64,000 nucleotides of DNA from contig CP039460.1 of assembly GCA_004843345.1 (NCBI GenBank), forward strand, positions 1,104,921 to 1,168,920, written 5' to 3'. The translations under genes were made by a program, and so were the position numbers. The notes beneath the pieces were generated by a model that saw only the letters and a program-made list of their open reading frames with translations, did no database searches and had not been told where the DNA came from. This document shows positions 45,492 through 54,653 of this stretch, piece by piece. This stretch comes from Acetobacteraceae bacterium (lineage in GTDB: Bacteria > Pseudomonadota > Alphaproteobacteria > Acetobacterales > Acetobacteraceae). How positions within the stretch are numbered: the stretch's first letter is position 1; every line of letters begins with the position of its first letter.

Positions 45492-46793
45492 ATGTTATCT
45501 TTGAATCATTCGACCTCTTTGTCTCATATTTCTGCGCCTGTACGGGGTCGCATTTTGAAGTATGGCCGTGGGCTATTGCTTTCCAGCTTTGTTTTTGCTG
45601 GCGCTGTCGGGGGTGGGGCAGTTTTTGGTGTTGCCCATGCTCAGGACGTTGCAAGTTATACTGCTGGCGAGGCGCAAACGCCTGAAAAGCCAGCTCCTAC
45701 GCCTTATGCTGATCCTGCTGCGCAGCAGCAAGATCAGGGGCAACCTGCGGATGAGAATGCACCACCAGCACCAACACAGGATGTGTCGCAGGGACAACCT
45801 TCTTCAGATAATTCTGCACAAAACCAAGCAGGAGATCAGCAGCAAGCCCAAGCGCCCGCTGATAATGTGGCGCCTCTTCCTCCAGCGCCAATGGATGCAT
45901 CCGCAGCAGAGAACTCTTCTGGCTCTATTATGGCCAAGGACAATGCGCCGCCAGCACCAGCTGTGCCTGAGGAGTTGAAGAAAAAACCACAAACAGATGA
46001 TGAGCCCCCAAAACTAAAACCAAGTGAGGCGGCAAAAACACAAGGCAACCCTTATGGTCTTGGAGCTTTGTGGAAGAATGGCGACATGGTTGCCCGTTCC
46101 GTTTTGATGATTATGTTAATCATGTCGATCGGGAGCTGGATTATTATTGTGATGAAATTTATTGAGCAACAGCGTTTGTTCTTTACGGCCCGTGAAGTGG
46201 GGACAGATTTCTGGAATAGTGATTCTGTGAAAGATGCTGCTGAAGGTTTAACCGAGGCATCGCCTTTCCGTTATATTGCAGACTCTGCTCTGGTTTCTGC
46301 AGAGGGACATGCTGGAAAATTGCGCGATGCGATTGATCTTCAATCTTGGATTTCTATGTCGATTTCCCGTGCTGTGGATGCGATTAGTTCCCGTCTTCAG
46401 GGCGGACTTGCGTTCTTGGGAACGGTGGGATCTACTTCGCCATTCGTTGGATTGTTCGGTACGGTTTGGGGTATTTACCATGCGTTGACGGCGATTGGTA
46501 CGTCTGGTCAGGCCTCTTTGGATAAAGTGGCGGGACCTGTTGGTGAATCTTTGATTATGACGGCGATTGGTCTGGCAACGGCTGTTCCAGCTGTGTTGGG
46601 ATATAACTTGCTTGTGCGCCGGAATAAAGCGGCGATGGAGCGTATCAATGATTTTGCAGCGGATATTCTTTCTGTGCTGATTGGTGGAAAACCGCATGAC
46701 AGTGCTTTGAATGAGATTGCCGCTTTGGAAAAGGAAAATCAGAAACCCATTACCCGCGGTTCAGATGTGATTGTGGACGATGGCCAAGTTTAA
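45492..46793 (+). CDS. exbB: ExbB/MotA/TolQ family proton channel with a long periplasmic N-terminal region
   Basis: 433 residues. A signal peptide (LLLSSFVFAGAVGGGAVFGVAHA) is followed by some 150 residues of low-complexity Pro/Gln/Ala sequence (QQQDQGQPADENAPPAPTQD) and then the ExbB core with three membrane helices: SVLMIMLIMSIGSWIIIVMKFIE, LAFLGTVGSTSPFVGLFGTVWGIY and SLIMTAIGLATAVPAVLGYNLL. The core Thr/Gly features of the channel are retained. Functions with ExbD and TonB as a proton-driven motor. The Pro/Gln extension is a family variant seen in some alphaproteobacteria; its role is unknown. Confidence 0.92.
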   Translation: MLSLNHSTSLSHISAPVRGRILKYGRGLLLSSFVFAGAVGGGAVFGVAHAQDVASYTAGEAQTPEKPAPTPYADPAAQQQDQGQPADENAPPAPTQDVSQGQPSSDNSAQNQAGDQQQAQAPADNVAPLPPAPMDASAAENSSGSIMAKDNAPPAPAVPEELKKKPQTDDEPPKLKPSEAAKTQGNPYGLGALWKNGDMVARSVLMIMLIMSIGSWIIIVMKFIEQQRLFFTAREVGTDFWNSDSVKDAAEGLTEASPFRYIADSALVSAEGHAGKLRDAIDLQSWISMSISRAVDAISSRLQGGLAFLGTVGSTSPFVGLFGTVWGIYHALTAIGTSGQASLDKVAGPVGESLIMTAIGLATAVPAVLGYNLLVRRNKAAMERINDFAADILSVLIGGKPHDSALNEIAALEKENQKPITRGSDVIVDDGQV

Positions 46794-46820
46794 TCTGAGT
46801 ATTAGGCAGGAGTTTATTCT

Positions 46821-47246
46821 ATGGGAATGAATGTCGGATCTGAGGAAGAAGATGGCGCGGTGATGTCAAACATCAATACGACACCATTGGTTGATATCAT
46901 GTTGGTGCTATTGATTGTCTTTCTCATTACGATTCCTGTCTCGACACGCAATATTCAGGTGGATTTGCCGGTTGCGATTAATGAGCAAACGGTGACGGCG
47001 CAGGATAATATCGTTTTGTCTGTGGATAAAAAGGGTAACCCTTATATCGCAACGACGATGGTGCGCAGCCAAGAAGAGCTTGTCGACAAACTCGTAAAGT
47101 TTGCGAAACAGAAAAAACAGCCTCAGGTGCAGATTCGAGCGGATGAAAAAGCAAAATATCTAGAAGTTGGCAAGCTCATTTCAGCTTGCCAAGAGGCGGG
47201 TATTTCTCATGTTGATTTCATCACGCAAGAACCTCACAAAGGGTAA
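46821..47246 (+). CDS. exbD: Biopolymer transport protein ExbD (first copy)
   Basis: 141 residues: a short cytoplasmic N-terminus, one helix (LVDIMLVLLIVFLITIPV) with the conserved proton-carrying Asp, and a periplasmic domain. NTTPLVDIMLVLLIVFL is the family signature. AGGAG lies before the ATG. 27 bases after exbB. Confidence 0.95.
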   Translation: MGMNVGSEEEDGAVMSNINTTPLVDIMLVLLIVFLITIPVSTRNIQVDLPVAINEQTVTAQDNIVLSVDKKGNPYIATTMVRSQEELVDKLVKFAKQKKQPQVQIRADEKAKYLEVGKLISACQEAGISHVDFITQEPHKG

Positions 47247-47259
47247 GGAGCGCTAGGAA

Positions 47260-47709
47260 ATGAGTCTGCCCATCAAGGGAAAAGTCAAAATAGGCAGCCA
47301 TCAGGAAAATGATGAGGGGATCGTTGATATTAACACAACGCCGCTTATTGATGTGATGCTGGTGTTGCTGATTATGTTGATTATTACAGTTCCGTTGCAA
47401 ACGCAGTCTGTTGCGATTGACTTGCCACAAGGTGATCCGCCACCGAATGAGGAGTTTAAAACGGTTACGATTGGGATTAACTATGAAAATGCCTTGAGCT
47501 GGGATGGTACGCCTGTTGCTAGTCTCTCTGAATTAGATAGTAAAATTCGTGATTTTGTAGCAGATCATGACCCTAAAAAGCAGGTAAATGTCGATCCTAA
47601 CCGGCTTGCAAGCTATAAAACCGTTGCCAGTGTGCTGGCCGATTGCCAACGTTTGGGAATCAAGCGTTTAGGCATTAGTGGTCTCGATAAATCTGTGGAG
47701 AAACAGTAG
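47260..47709 (+). CDS. exbD: Biopolymer transport protein ExbD (second copy)
   Basis: 149 residues with signature NTTPLIDVMLVLLIMLIIT and the same layout as the preceding copy, 13 bases after it. Two ExbD copies in series are known from other tonB clusters and may form a heteromeric ExbD dimer. AGGA precedes the ATG. Confidence 0.94.
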   Translation: MSLPIKGKVKIGSHQENDEGIVDINTTPLIDVMLVLLIMLIITVPLQTQSVAIDLPQGDPPPNEEFKTVTIGINYENALSWDGTPVASLSELDSKIRDFVADHDPKKQVNVDPNRLASYKTVASVLADCQRLGIKRLGISGLDKSVEKQ

Positions 47710-47711
47710 CT

Positions 47712-49010
47712 ATGAAGTTGTCCTCTTCTTTCTTTTTAAACTCCTTTTGCTCTTTAGGACGTTTTTTGTGCGTCGTGAGTATTTTGGGTGTCGGTGGATT
47801 TCCATTGATTTATCCTTTAGGGGCGCAGGCGGAGGACAATGTTAGTGAGGAGCAGCCACAGCTGACGCCAGAAGTTGGTAAAGTTTTGGAATATGCGCAG
47901 AAGGCCTTAGAGGCTAAAGATGGCACGCAGGCATTGCAATATGTCATGCAGGCCTCGCAAACACCGCATACGAATGCTTTTGATAATTATATGATTCAGC
48001 GAATGCGAGCAGCAGCCTGCACTGAGAAAGAAGATTTAGGTTGCGCAATGAGTGCTTATGATTCTCTCTTAGGAAATTCGCAAACACAGCCAGAGGAAAG
48101 AAAGTTGATGCTGGCGGCTGTGGCAACGTTGGCATATCGGAGCAATGAGTATCAGAAATGTGAAAATACGGCCCTAGAATATCTCCATACGGTTGGTTAT
48201 GAAGCAACGGTTGCTTCTCTATCTGTCCAATGTCCGTATGTTGCAGAGCATTGGGAAGACACGATTAAGGCAGGGGAGACACTTTCTGCGGTTGCCGAAA
48301 AGACGCAGAATAAAATTCCAGAAGCAGCGCTTCAAATGGTGGCCATTGCTTATGGAAAATTGGATAAACCACAGGAAGAGCGTCAAACTTATTTAAAACT
48401 TGCAGGGCTTTATCCTAATCCCCATTATTGGGATTTTTTGCTGCATGAGTTTATGGCTGATCAGAAATTGCCACAACGTTTACGCTTTAGTTTAATGCGT
48501 TTACGCCTTGAGGCAGGATCAGAAATGACACCGCAGGAATTTCAGGATATGGCGGAGCTTGCGGTACAGATGGATGTCCCCTCCTTGGCCTTAAAACTTT
48601 TACAGATAGGGTCTGATAAAAAGATTTTAGGCGTAGGGGATTCTCAAGAGCTTGAGAAGCAGAAACGTTTTAAAAGTTTTGTTGAGTTACAAGTTTATAA
48701 AGCCCATCGCGGAATCAATGAGGCAATTGTTCAAGCCCGCAAGGCCTCCTCCGCTGGAGCAATGTTAAGTACAGGATATGAGTTAGCCTTGGAAGGTCAC
48801 CAAGATGCTGGTCTTACCTTGATGCGGGAAGGCATGCGGAATCATCCAAATTATCCAGATATTGCAGAACTCGAATATGCGATGGCTGAATATGATTCAG
48901 GCAAGAAAGATTCAGCGATTGAGGATCTTGGAAAAATTTCTGGGAATGGTCCTGCTCATGGTCTAGGGCTTTTATGGCAGAAACAGCTTCAAAGTCAGTC
49001 TGGAAAGTAA
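47712..49010 (+). CDS. Secreted repeat-type (TPR-like) protein in the tonB cluster
   Basis: 432 residues with signal peptide (FLCVVSILGVGGFPLIYPLGAQA) followed by helical repeats (LEYAQKALEAKDGTQALQYV, AACTEKEDLGCAMSAYDSLL, VAIAYGKLDKPQEERQTYLKLA) that look like tetratricopeptide units. Two bases separate it from exbD, so it is part of the cluster. It is probably a periplasmic scaffold for the Ton motor or the envelope; no exact family recognised. Confidence 0.75.
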   Translation: MKLSSSFFLNSFCSLGRFLCVVSILGVGGFPLIYPLGAQAEDNVSEEQPQLTPEVGKVLEYAQKALEAKDGTQALQYVMQASQTPHTNAFDNYMIQRMRAAACTEKEDLGCAMSAYDSLLGNSQTQPEERKLMLAAVATLAYRSNEYQKCENTALEYLHTVGYEATVASLSVQCPYVAEHWEDTIKAGETLSAVAEKTQNKIPEAALQMVAIAYGKLDKPQEERQTYLKLAGLYPNPHYWDFLLHEFMADQKLPQRLRFSLMRLRLEAGSEMTPQEFQDMAELAVQMDVPSLALKLLQIGSDKKILGVGDSQELEKQKRFKSFVELQVYKAHRGINEAIVQARKASSAGAMLSTGYELALEGHQDAGLTLMREGMRNHPNYPDIAELEYAMAEYDSGKKDSAIEDLGKISGNGPAHGLGLLWQKQLQSQSGK

Positions 49011-49082
49011 AACCATTTTCCTTTATAGTGCCATCTTTTAAGCATTTTCTTTCAAAAAAATGTATTATTGTGAGTTGAGCCT

Positions 49083-51887
49083 TTGTTAAAACGCTTTTCC
49101 TTTTTCCAGATTCTTATTCTTTTTTGTCTTTTTGCGATGCCACTTGGCGATGGGTATTTTATTCCTTCGGCGTTTGCGCAGGAAGAAGCTTTAGAGACAG
49201 CGGAACCTGTGAGCGCTGGGAAAGCTTCTGTTGATAAAGTGCCTTTAAGCTCCACTGAAGCAAAAGATTTAATCGCAGTTCTTAATGATCCAGCGCAACG
49301 CGAACAGTTGATTGGAACGCTGAAATCTCTCCAAAAGATCGAGCATTCGAAGAATGCAACTGGCGCTCATTCTGTTTTAGAAAGTGGGCTTGAGGTTGGA
49401 AAGGACATTTGGAATAAAACCAGAGAAGCTTTCGGCGCTTTCATCCAGAGTATTGCGAATTTTAAGGCATTATGGCCATGGCTGTTGCAAGTTTGGAGCA
49501 GCCATGCGCTCCAGAGTGAAATTTTTAGGATTTGTATTCGTGTTGCCTTAGTCGGTGTCGGTGGATGGGGGCTTTCTCTTGTTTTTGCCTATCTTTTTCG
49601 GGGTTTGCGAGCGAAGATCAACGCAAAAGCAAAAGACCGTGTTAAGGATACAGAAGCAGGACAGGAAAAGCTTGAGCTTGTTAAAAAAGATATAGATGAC
49701 TCTCTCGAAAAGCTTGAGCTTCGAGAGGATGCTGTAAAGGCAAAGAAAAAAGAGATAGAAGCTGCCATTGAGGAAGAGAAAGAGCTTCAGGAGCGCTTTG
49801 CGCAAGCGGAAGAAACCCATGCGCCTGAAACGTTGGCACATGCAGAAAATCTTGCTGCAAAACAGGCTTTAGAAGAAGTTGAGAGTCAGGCTGTTGTTGC
49901 GCAGACCGTTGCGCTTTCTGATTCTGGTGCTGTAAAGGCCTCTACGGTTTCACCTCTTACACCGAAAGAAACAGAGACTCATCCAGATCCCAAGCTTTCT
50001 AAAAATCAAAAAGCTCTACTTGATATTGCAGATAAAATTCAACAGCTGGAACTCGAACATAAAGAAGCAGAGCAGGAGCTTCAGAAGAAGAAGCAGAAAG
50101 TTTCTAAAAAACAGCAAAATTATAATGAGATCCGTTTAAAGACCCAGAAAGAAACTTTAGCAAACCGTTCACATTTAGTTGCCTATGCTTTGGCAGGTTT
50201 TGCCTTAGACCTTTTTGGTATCGCAATGTTCCCATTTTTGGCCTTGCTGATACAGTTGCTTGATCCGTCTTCAGATGCGAGAACAATGGCAGCTGTTTGG
50301 AGTGTTACTTGGTTTGCAAATGTCGTGCAGACACTCTGGGTTGCGGTGTTGCGTGCTTTATTTAACCCCGTTGATTCATGGCTTCGTCTCGCAGCGATTT
50401 CAGACCGTGCCGCTAATTTTCTGTTTAAGTGGCTTCGCCGTATTTCAGGGTTTGTTGCTTGGGGATTGACAATTATTATTATCCTTCAGGCATGTACTCT
50501 GCCTGGAAGTGTTTCCGCTGCGATCGGAAAGTTAGTTGGGCTGACAGCCAATCTGATGTTGGCATGGATGATTTTTGGTGCAAGACCGTATGTTTCACGT
50601 TCCTGCACGATGATAGCGAATAGAACCCCTAAATTGGCAACAATTGCAGGTTTGACACGTCAATTATGGTGGATTTGCGCATTGTTCTTTGATTTTGCCT
50701 TGTGGTGGGTCTGGGCGATGAACATGCGTGATGGCTACCAGTTCATTATTCTTGTTTTTATAAAAACATGTATTGCCCTAGGGTTGTCCCGCTTGCTGTG
50801 GATCGTTGTCAAGAATTTACTTGAGCGTGGCCATAACTGGCTGAGAACGGAAGAAGTTCTCAGTGATGAAATGCAGGAACGTTTTCTGCGTTATTATCCT
50901 GCGCTTGAGAAAACATTGGCTGTCCTTGTGCTCATTGTGATGCTCCTTACCGTTGCGATTGCATGGGGTGTTCCTGCGCATCATCTTTTTTCAGAGAATT
51001 CTTTTGGCGCTCATTTGCTTTCTTCTTGCGGCGCGATTTTATTGGCACTTTTTGTGGGCGTATTTATTTGGGAAGCTGCAAATATTTTCTTTGAGCGTCA
51101 TAGCAAAAAGCTGGAAGAGGGAAATCCTACTCAGAGACAGCGTGTCGCGCGCATTCGCACCTTACAGCCTTTATTTCGGATTATTTTGTTAATGATTTTG
51201 ACCGCAACGGTTGGGATGACGATTTTGTCTGAATTAGGGGTGAATATTGCCCCACTCCTTGCGAGTGCTTCTATTTTCGGGGTTGCGATTGGTTTTGGTT
51301 CTCAGAAACTGGTTCATGACTTTATCAGTGGTGTTTTTCTCCTTTTGGAAAATGCGTTGACGGTTGGAGACATGGTGACGTTAAATAAAACCTATGGACG
51401 TGTCGAAAAGCTTTCCTTGAGAACAGTACATGTTCGTTCGAGTAACGGTTCTCTTAATATTTTTCCTTTTAGTTCATTGAATGAAATTACCAATTTCAGC
51501 CGTGGTTTTTGTCGGGTGATTATTGAAGCTGGTGTTGCTTATGGAACGAAAGTTACTGATGTTCGAGAGGTTTTCCTTGAAATTACAGAAACGCTCAAGA
51601 ATGACGCAAATTTTGCCGATTTTATCATTGATGATTTGAATTTCTTGGGATTGGATCGTTTTGGAGACAGCAATATTGTTATTAAAGCAACGTTGCCAGT
51701 AACACCCGCTGGACGTTGGCCTGTGACCTATGAATTTAATCGGCAGATTGCAGAAGTCTTTGAAAAACGGGGTATTGAGATGCCTTTCCCAATGCGGACG
51801 CTGGATTTTCCATCGCTTGAATCCTTCCTGAAATCGGAAGAAAAGAAATACTATAATCCGAAAGAAGAGCAGGCAGAACCGGCTTAG
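49083..51887 (+). CDS. Large MscS-family mechanosensitive channel
   Basis: 934 residues. Signal peptide (ILILFCLFAMPLGDGYFIPSAFA), a periplasmic region, then long coiled-coil stretches (about 190-265 and 315-365, with KKDIDDSLEKLELREDAVKAKK) between membrane helices, several further helices, and a C-terminal MscS domain: GVNIAPLLASASIFGVAIGF, GSQKLVHDFISGVFLL, ENALTVGDMV and the beta domain. It should open on membrane tension to release solutes. TTG 49083 is used as start, as the signal peptide begins there. Resembles the large MscK/YbdG-like architectures rather than the short MscS. Confidence 0.85.
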   Translation: MLKRFSFFQILILFCLFAMPLGDGYFIPSAFAQEEALETAEPVSAGKASVDKVPLSSTEAKDLIAVLNDPAQREQLIGTLKSLQKIEHSKNATGAHSVLESGLEVGKDIWNKTREAFGAFIQSIANFKALWPWLLQVWSSHALQSEIFRICIRVALVGVGGWGLSLVFAYLFRGLRAKINAKAKDRVKDTEAGQEKLELVKKDIDDSLEKLELREDAVKAKKKEIEAAIEEEKELQERFAQAEETHAPETLAHAENLAAKQALEEVESQAVVAQTVALSDSGAVKASTVSPLTPKETETHPDPKLSKNQKALLDIADKIQQLELEHKEAEQELQKKKQKVSKKQQNYNEIRLKTQKETLANRSHLVAYALAGFALDLFGIAMFPFLALLIQLLDPSSDARTMAAVWSVTWFANVVQTLWVAVLRALFNPVDSWLRLAAISDRAANFLFKWLRRISGFVAWGLTIIIILQACTLPGSVSAAIGKLVGLTANLMLAWMIFGARPYVSRSCTMIANRTPKLATIAGLTRQLWWICALFFDFALWWVWAMNMRDGYQFIILVFIKTCIALGLSRLLWIVVKNLLERGHNWLRTEEVLSDEMQERFLRYYPALEKTLAVLVLIVMLLTVAIAWGVPAHHLFSENSFGAHLLSSCGAILLALFVGVFIWEAANIFFERHSKKLEEGNPTQRQRVARIRTLQPLFRIILLMILTATVGMTILSELGVNIAPLLASASIFGVAIGFGSQKLVHDFISGVFLLLENALTVGDMVTLNKTYGRVEKLSLRTVHVRSSNGSLNIFPFSSLNEITNFSRGFCRVIIEAGVAYGTKVTDVREVFLEITETLKNDANFADFIIDDLNFLGLDRFGDSNIVIKATLPVTPAGRWPVTYEFNRQIAEVFEKRGIEMPFPMRTLDFPSLESFLKSEEKKYYNPKEEQAEPA

Positions 51888-51910
51888 GATTTAAAAAGCA
51901 CTGGGAATTT

Positions 51911-52927
51911 ATGTTAAAAAGACTAATGCCTGACCCTTTTTTGCTGATGATTATTTTTGCGGTCTCTATGGCGTGTTTGCTGCCATGTTCCCATCAGTTT
52001 CTTTTTTTCTTTGAAATTTTAACGTCAATCTTAGTCATGGGAATGTTCTTTCTTCAAGGGGCACGCTTAGACTGGGAGGTTTTAACAGAAAATTTTAAGG
52101 ATTGGCGCTTACAGGGGTTAGTCTTGGCCTCTAGTTACATTATCTTCCCTCTGATGGGCGAGGCGCTTTACAAGATTTTCTTTACAATTTCTGCCAATGG
52201 GTTTGCTGGTAAATCGCTCTGGTTTGGGATTCTGTTTTTGTGTTGTTTGCCTTCAACAGTGCAGTCTTCTATTGCCTTGACCTCTATGGCAAGGGGAAAT
52301 GTTGCTGCGGCTATTTGTGCTGCGAGTCTTTCTAATTTGGTCGGTATTGTCGTGACGCCCATTTTGGTTGGGATTTTTGTTTTGCCGAAATTAGGGCTTT
52401 CCGCAGGGGCACATGATCTCTTTGGAGATCAATTTACCCATGCGATTATCCGTTTTTCTTGGGAATTATTTTTACCTTTTGTCTGTGGTCAAATCGCAGG
52501 AAGATTTATTGGGGATATTTTACGCAGGCATAAGAAACTGCTTTCTTTCTGCGAGCGTGGTTCTATCGCTTTGATGGTTTATACTGCCTTTAGTATGGCC
52601 GTGCTGGGTAATGTTTGGCGTGTCATCAATGGCTATGATTTTATGGCTATGGTTGGAATTCTTGCGCTTATCCTTGTGATTATGCTGAGTTTGACACTTT
52701 TCTTGGCAGAAAAAATGAAGACAGGGGATTTCGGAAATGCGATTGCTATTCAATTTTGTGGTTCTAAAAAAGCCTTAACGTCAGGCATTCCGATGTCCAG
52801 TGCGCTTTTTGGAACGCAGGCGGGGGTTATGAGTATCCCTTTGCTTTTCTATCATCAGTTTCAAATTTTTCTGTGTGCGCTCTTAGCAAAAAGATATGCG
52901 CAGAGACCTAACATTTTGGAAGAATAG
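51911..52927 (+). CDS. Bile acid:sodium symporter (SBF/YfeH-like) family transporter
   Basis: 338 residues with about ten membrane segments. Begins MLKRLMPDPFLLMIIFAVSMACLLP; FFLQGARLDW and CCLPSTVQSSIALTSMARGN are typical of the SBF-like/YfeH group. The substrate is unknown. 23 bases after the MscS gene; its last 20 bases overlap convergent mutY. Confidence 0.85.
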   Translation: MLKRLMPDPFLLMIIFAVSMACLLPCSHQFLFFFEILTSILVMGMFFLQGARLDWEVLTENFKDWRLQGLVLASSYIIFPLMGEALYKIFFTISANGFAGKSLWFGILFLCCLPSTVQSSIALTSMARGNVAAAICAASLSNLVGIVVTPILVGIFVLPKLGLSAGAHDLFGDQFTHAIIRFSWELFLPFVCGQIAGRFIGDILRRHKKLLSFCERGSIALMVYTAFSMAVLGNVWRVINGYDFMAMVGILALILVIMLSLTLFLAEKMKTGDFGNAIAIQFCGSKKALTSGIPMSSALFGTQAGVMSIPLLFYHQFQIFLCALLAKRYAQRPNILEE

Positions 52928-53993
52928 TTTTCTTTTCCTTTAGAAAATGCTGATAGGCTTTTTTCATTAAGGTGGAGAGGGCTGCCTCTTTTGGATTTCC
53001 CCATCCGCCTTTTGTAAGAGAAAGATTTTCAGAAGGGTTCGAGAGAAAATAAGGGGTTAGAAAAAGTGTAAAATGTGTAAAGACATGCTTTATATCGGGT
53101 GCTTTAAGCCAACTGGCTTGGAGAGGCGCTTGTGCAAAATTTTCTTTTTCTTCTTGTTTTTCCAGTTCCCAAGATGTCCCTGGCATTTCCATTGTGCTGC
53201 CTAAAAGACCTTTGGCAGGGCGTTTTTGCAACCAGATTTCGTCTTTTGAATTATACATTATAAAGACAGCGCCATATTTTGTCGGATTTTTTGCCTTTGG
53301 AGCACGTTTTGGAAGCTCTGCTGCAAGATTTTTTTTGAAAGCTTGACAGTGATCGCTCCAAGGACAGCTCAAGCAAGCTGGAGAGCGTGGAGTACAAATG
53401 AGCGATCCAAGATCGAAAAGCGCTTGCATAAAATCGCTTGGGCGGTTTTGAGCCGCTGGAGAATGGTTAAGCGTCTCTGCAAGTTTATGAAGCGCAGGAC
53501 GTGCTAGTGGGAGTGCTTTGGTAAAGGCAAAAATTCTTGAAGCTACCCGTTCAACATTACCGTCTATTGCAACAAAAGGTTGATTAAAAGCAATTGAAGC
53601 GATGGCATTGGCCGTGTAAGGGCCGATGCCAGGAAGTTTTTTTAAGGTTTCTGGGGCCGAGGGAAAAGCGCCAAGTTCCATAATTTTATGGGCGCATTTG
53701 AGTAGATTGCGAGCTCTTGCATAATAGCCTAGCCCTGCCCATTCCTTCATAATTTCTTCTTCGGAGGCTTGAGAAAATTCTTTAATTGTAGGCCATTTTT
53801 GAAGAAATTTATGGTAATAATCGGTAACCGTTTTTACGCCTGTTTGCTGAAGCATGATTTCACTCAGCCAGATGTGGTAAGGATCTGATTGCGCTGATTT
53901 TTCGGCACGCCAAGGAAGGGTGCGGCCATTTTGGTCATACCATTCTAAAAGGAGATGCGCATCAGGCACGAGATGGGAAAGAGAAGCAGGCAT
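52908..53993 (-). CDS. mutY: A/G-specific adenine DNA glycosylase
   Basis: Removes A opposite 8-oxoG. About 361 residues from ATG 53993; an in-frame TTG at 54008 would add five residues (no good ribosome site for either). The helix-hairpin-helix (LPGIGPYTANAIASI), catalytic Glu in SEIMLQQTGV and Asp in VAIDGNVERV, and the 4Fe-4S site CTPRSPACLSCPWSDHC are present, followed by a NUDIX-like C-terminal domain (FIMYNSKDEIWLQKRPAKGLL). Its 3' end overlaps the transporter gene by 20 bases. Confidence 0.94.
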   Translation of the reverse strand: MPASLSHLVPDAHLLLEWYDQNGRTLPWRAEKSAQSDPYHIWLSEIMLQQTGVKTVTDYYHKFLQKWPTIKEFSQASEEEIMKEWAGLGYYARARNLLKCAHKIMELGAFPSAPETLKKLPGIGPYTANAIASIAFNQPFVAIDGNVERVASRIFAFTKALPLARPALHKLAETLNHSPAAQNRPSDFMQALFDLGSLICTPRSPACLSCPWSDHCQAFKKNLAAELPKRAPKAKNPTKYGAVFIMYNSKDEIWLQKRPAKGLLGSTMEMPGTSWELEKQEEKENFAQAPLQASWLKAPDIKHVFTHFTLFLTPYFLSNPSENLSLTKGGWGNPKEAALSTLMKKAYQHFLKEKKTILPKC

Positions 53994-54058
53994 AGCGTAT
54001 AAGGTCAAAAAGATTAGATTTCATAAATGAGAGCGATTTAGGCTCTTTTTAGGATAAA

Positions 54059-54607
54059 ATGGCAAAGCAGGTAAAAACAAAAAAGAATTTTAATTCTTTT
54101 CGTTCTTATGATGAGCGAGGGGAGGGTTTTAAATATATTGGTCCTCGGCGAAAAGAGAAATTATTGGATGTCGGTTTTGTTGCTTCTGAGATTAGTCGGG
54201 AAGCTTTAAAGAAGAAGTCGCCCCTTTTTATCCGCTTGGCGATGGAATGGGAAAATTTTGTGGGCGTGGCTTTAGCGCAAACAACTCAGCCTGCGAAATT
54301 GAATCAAACGACTTTAACGGTGAAATGCCAAGGTCCAGCGGCGATGGAGCTGCAATATATGATTCCGCAATTACTGAAACGTTTGAATGAAACCTGTGGT
54401 CTTTGTGGGGATCAGGCGTTGACACGGATTAAAATTCTTCAAGATACGCAACAATCGCCTTATCCGCCTTTAAAGCCAGCCTGTTCTTTACCCTCAAAAA
54501 TTTTATCTGTTCGCCCAACGGTGAAAGAGAAATGTGAACTTGAATTAGATAAAATTGAAAGTGAAGCGCTAAAAGCTATTTTTCAAAAGTTGCTTTTAAA
54601 AAAATAA
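54059..54607 (+). CDS. DUF721 protein, DciA-like
   Basis: 182 residues with the DUF721 core: IRLAMEWENFVGVALAQTTQPAKL, LTVKCQGPAAMELQYMIPQLLKRLN. This family includes DciA, a DnaB helicase operator found in bacteria lacking DnaC/DnaI. The function is inferred from the family. It is divergent from mutY, the usual neighbour in alphaproteobacteria. dnaB lies at 33701. Confidence 0.8.
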   Translation: MAKQVKTKKNFNSFRSYDERGEGFKYIGPRRKEKLLDVGFVASEISREALKKKSPLFIRLAMEWENFVGVALAQTTQPAKLNQTTLTVKCQGPAAMELQYMIPQLLKRLNETCGLCGDQALTRIKILQDTQQSPYPPLKPACSLPSKILSVRPTVKEKCELELDKIESEALKAIFQKLLLKK

Positions 54608-54628
54608 GAGGGACGCAGCCCTCTTATT
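54603..54628 (+). terminator. Probable terminator after the DUF721 gene
   Basis: AATAAGAGGG, loop ACGCAG, CCCTCTTATT: a 10-bp perfect stem that includes the stop codon. No strong T run follows. It sits between convergent genes. Confidence 0.6.
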
Positions 54629-54653
54629 GGATAAAGATTCAATGAGTCTCGGC

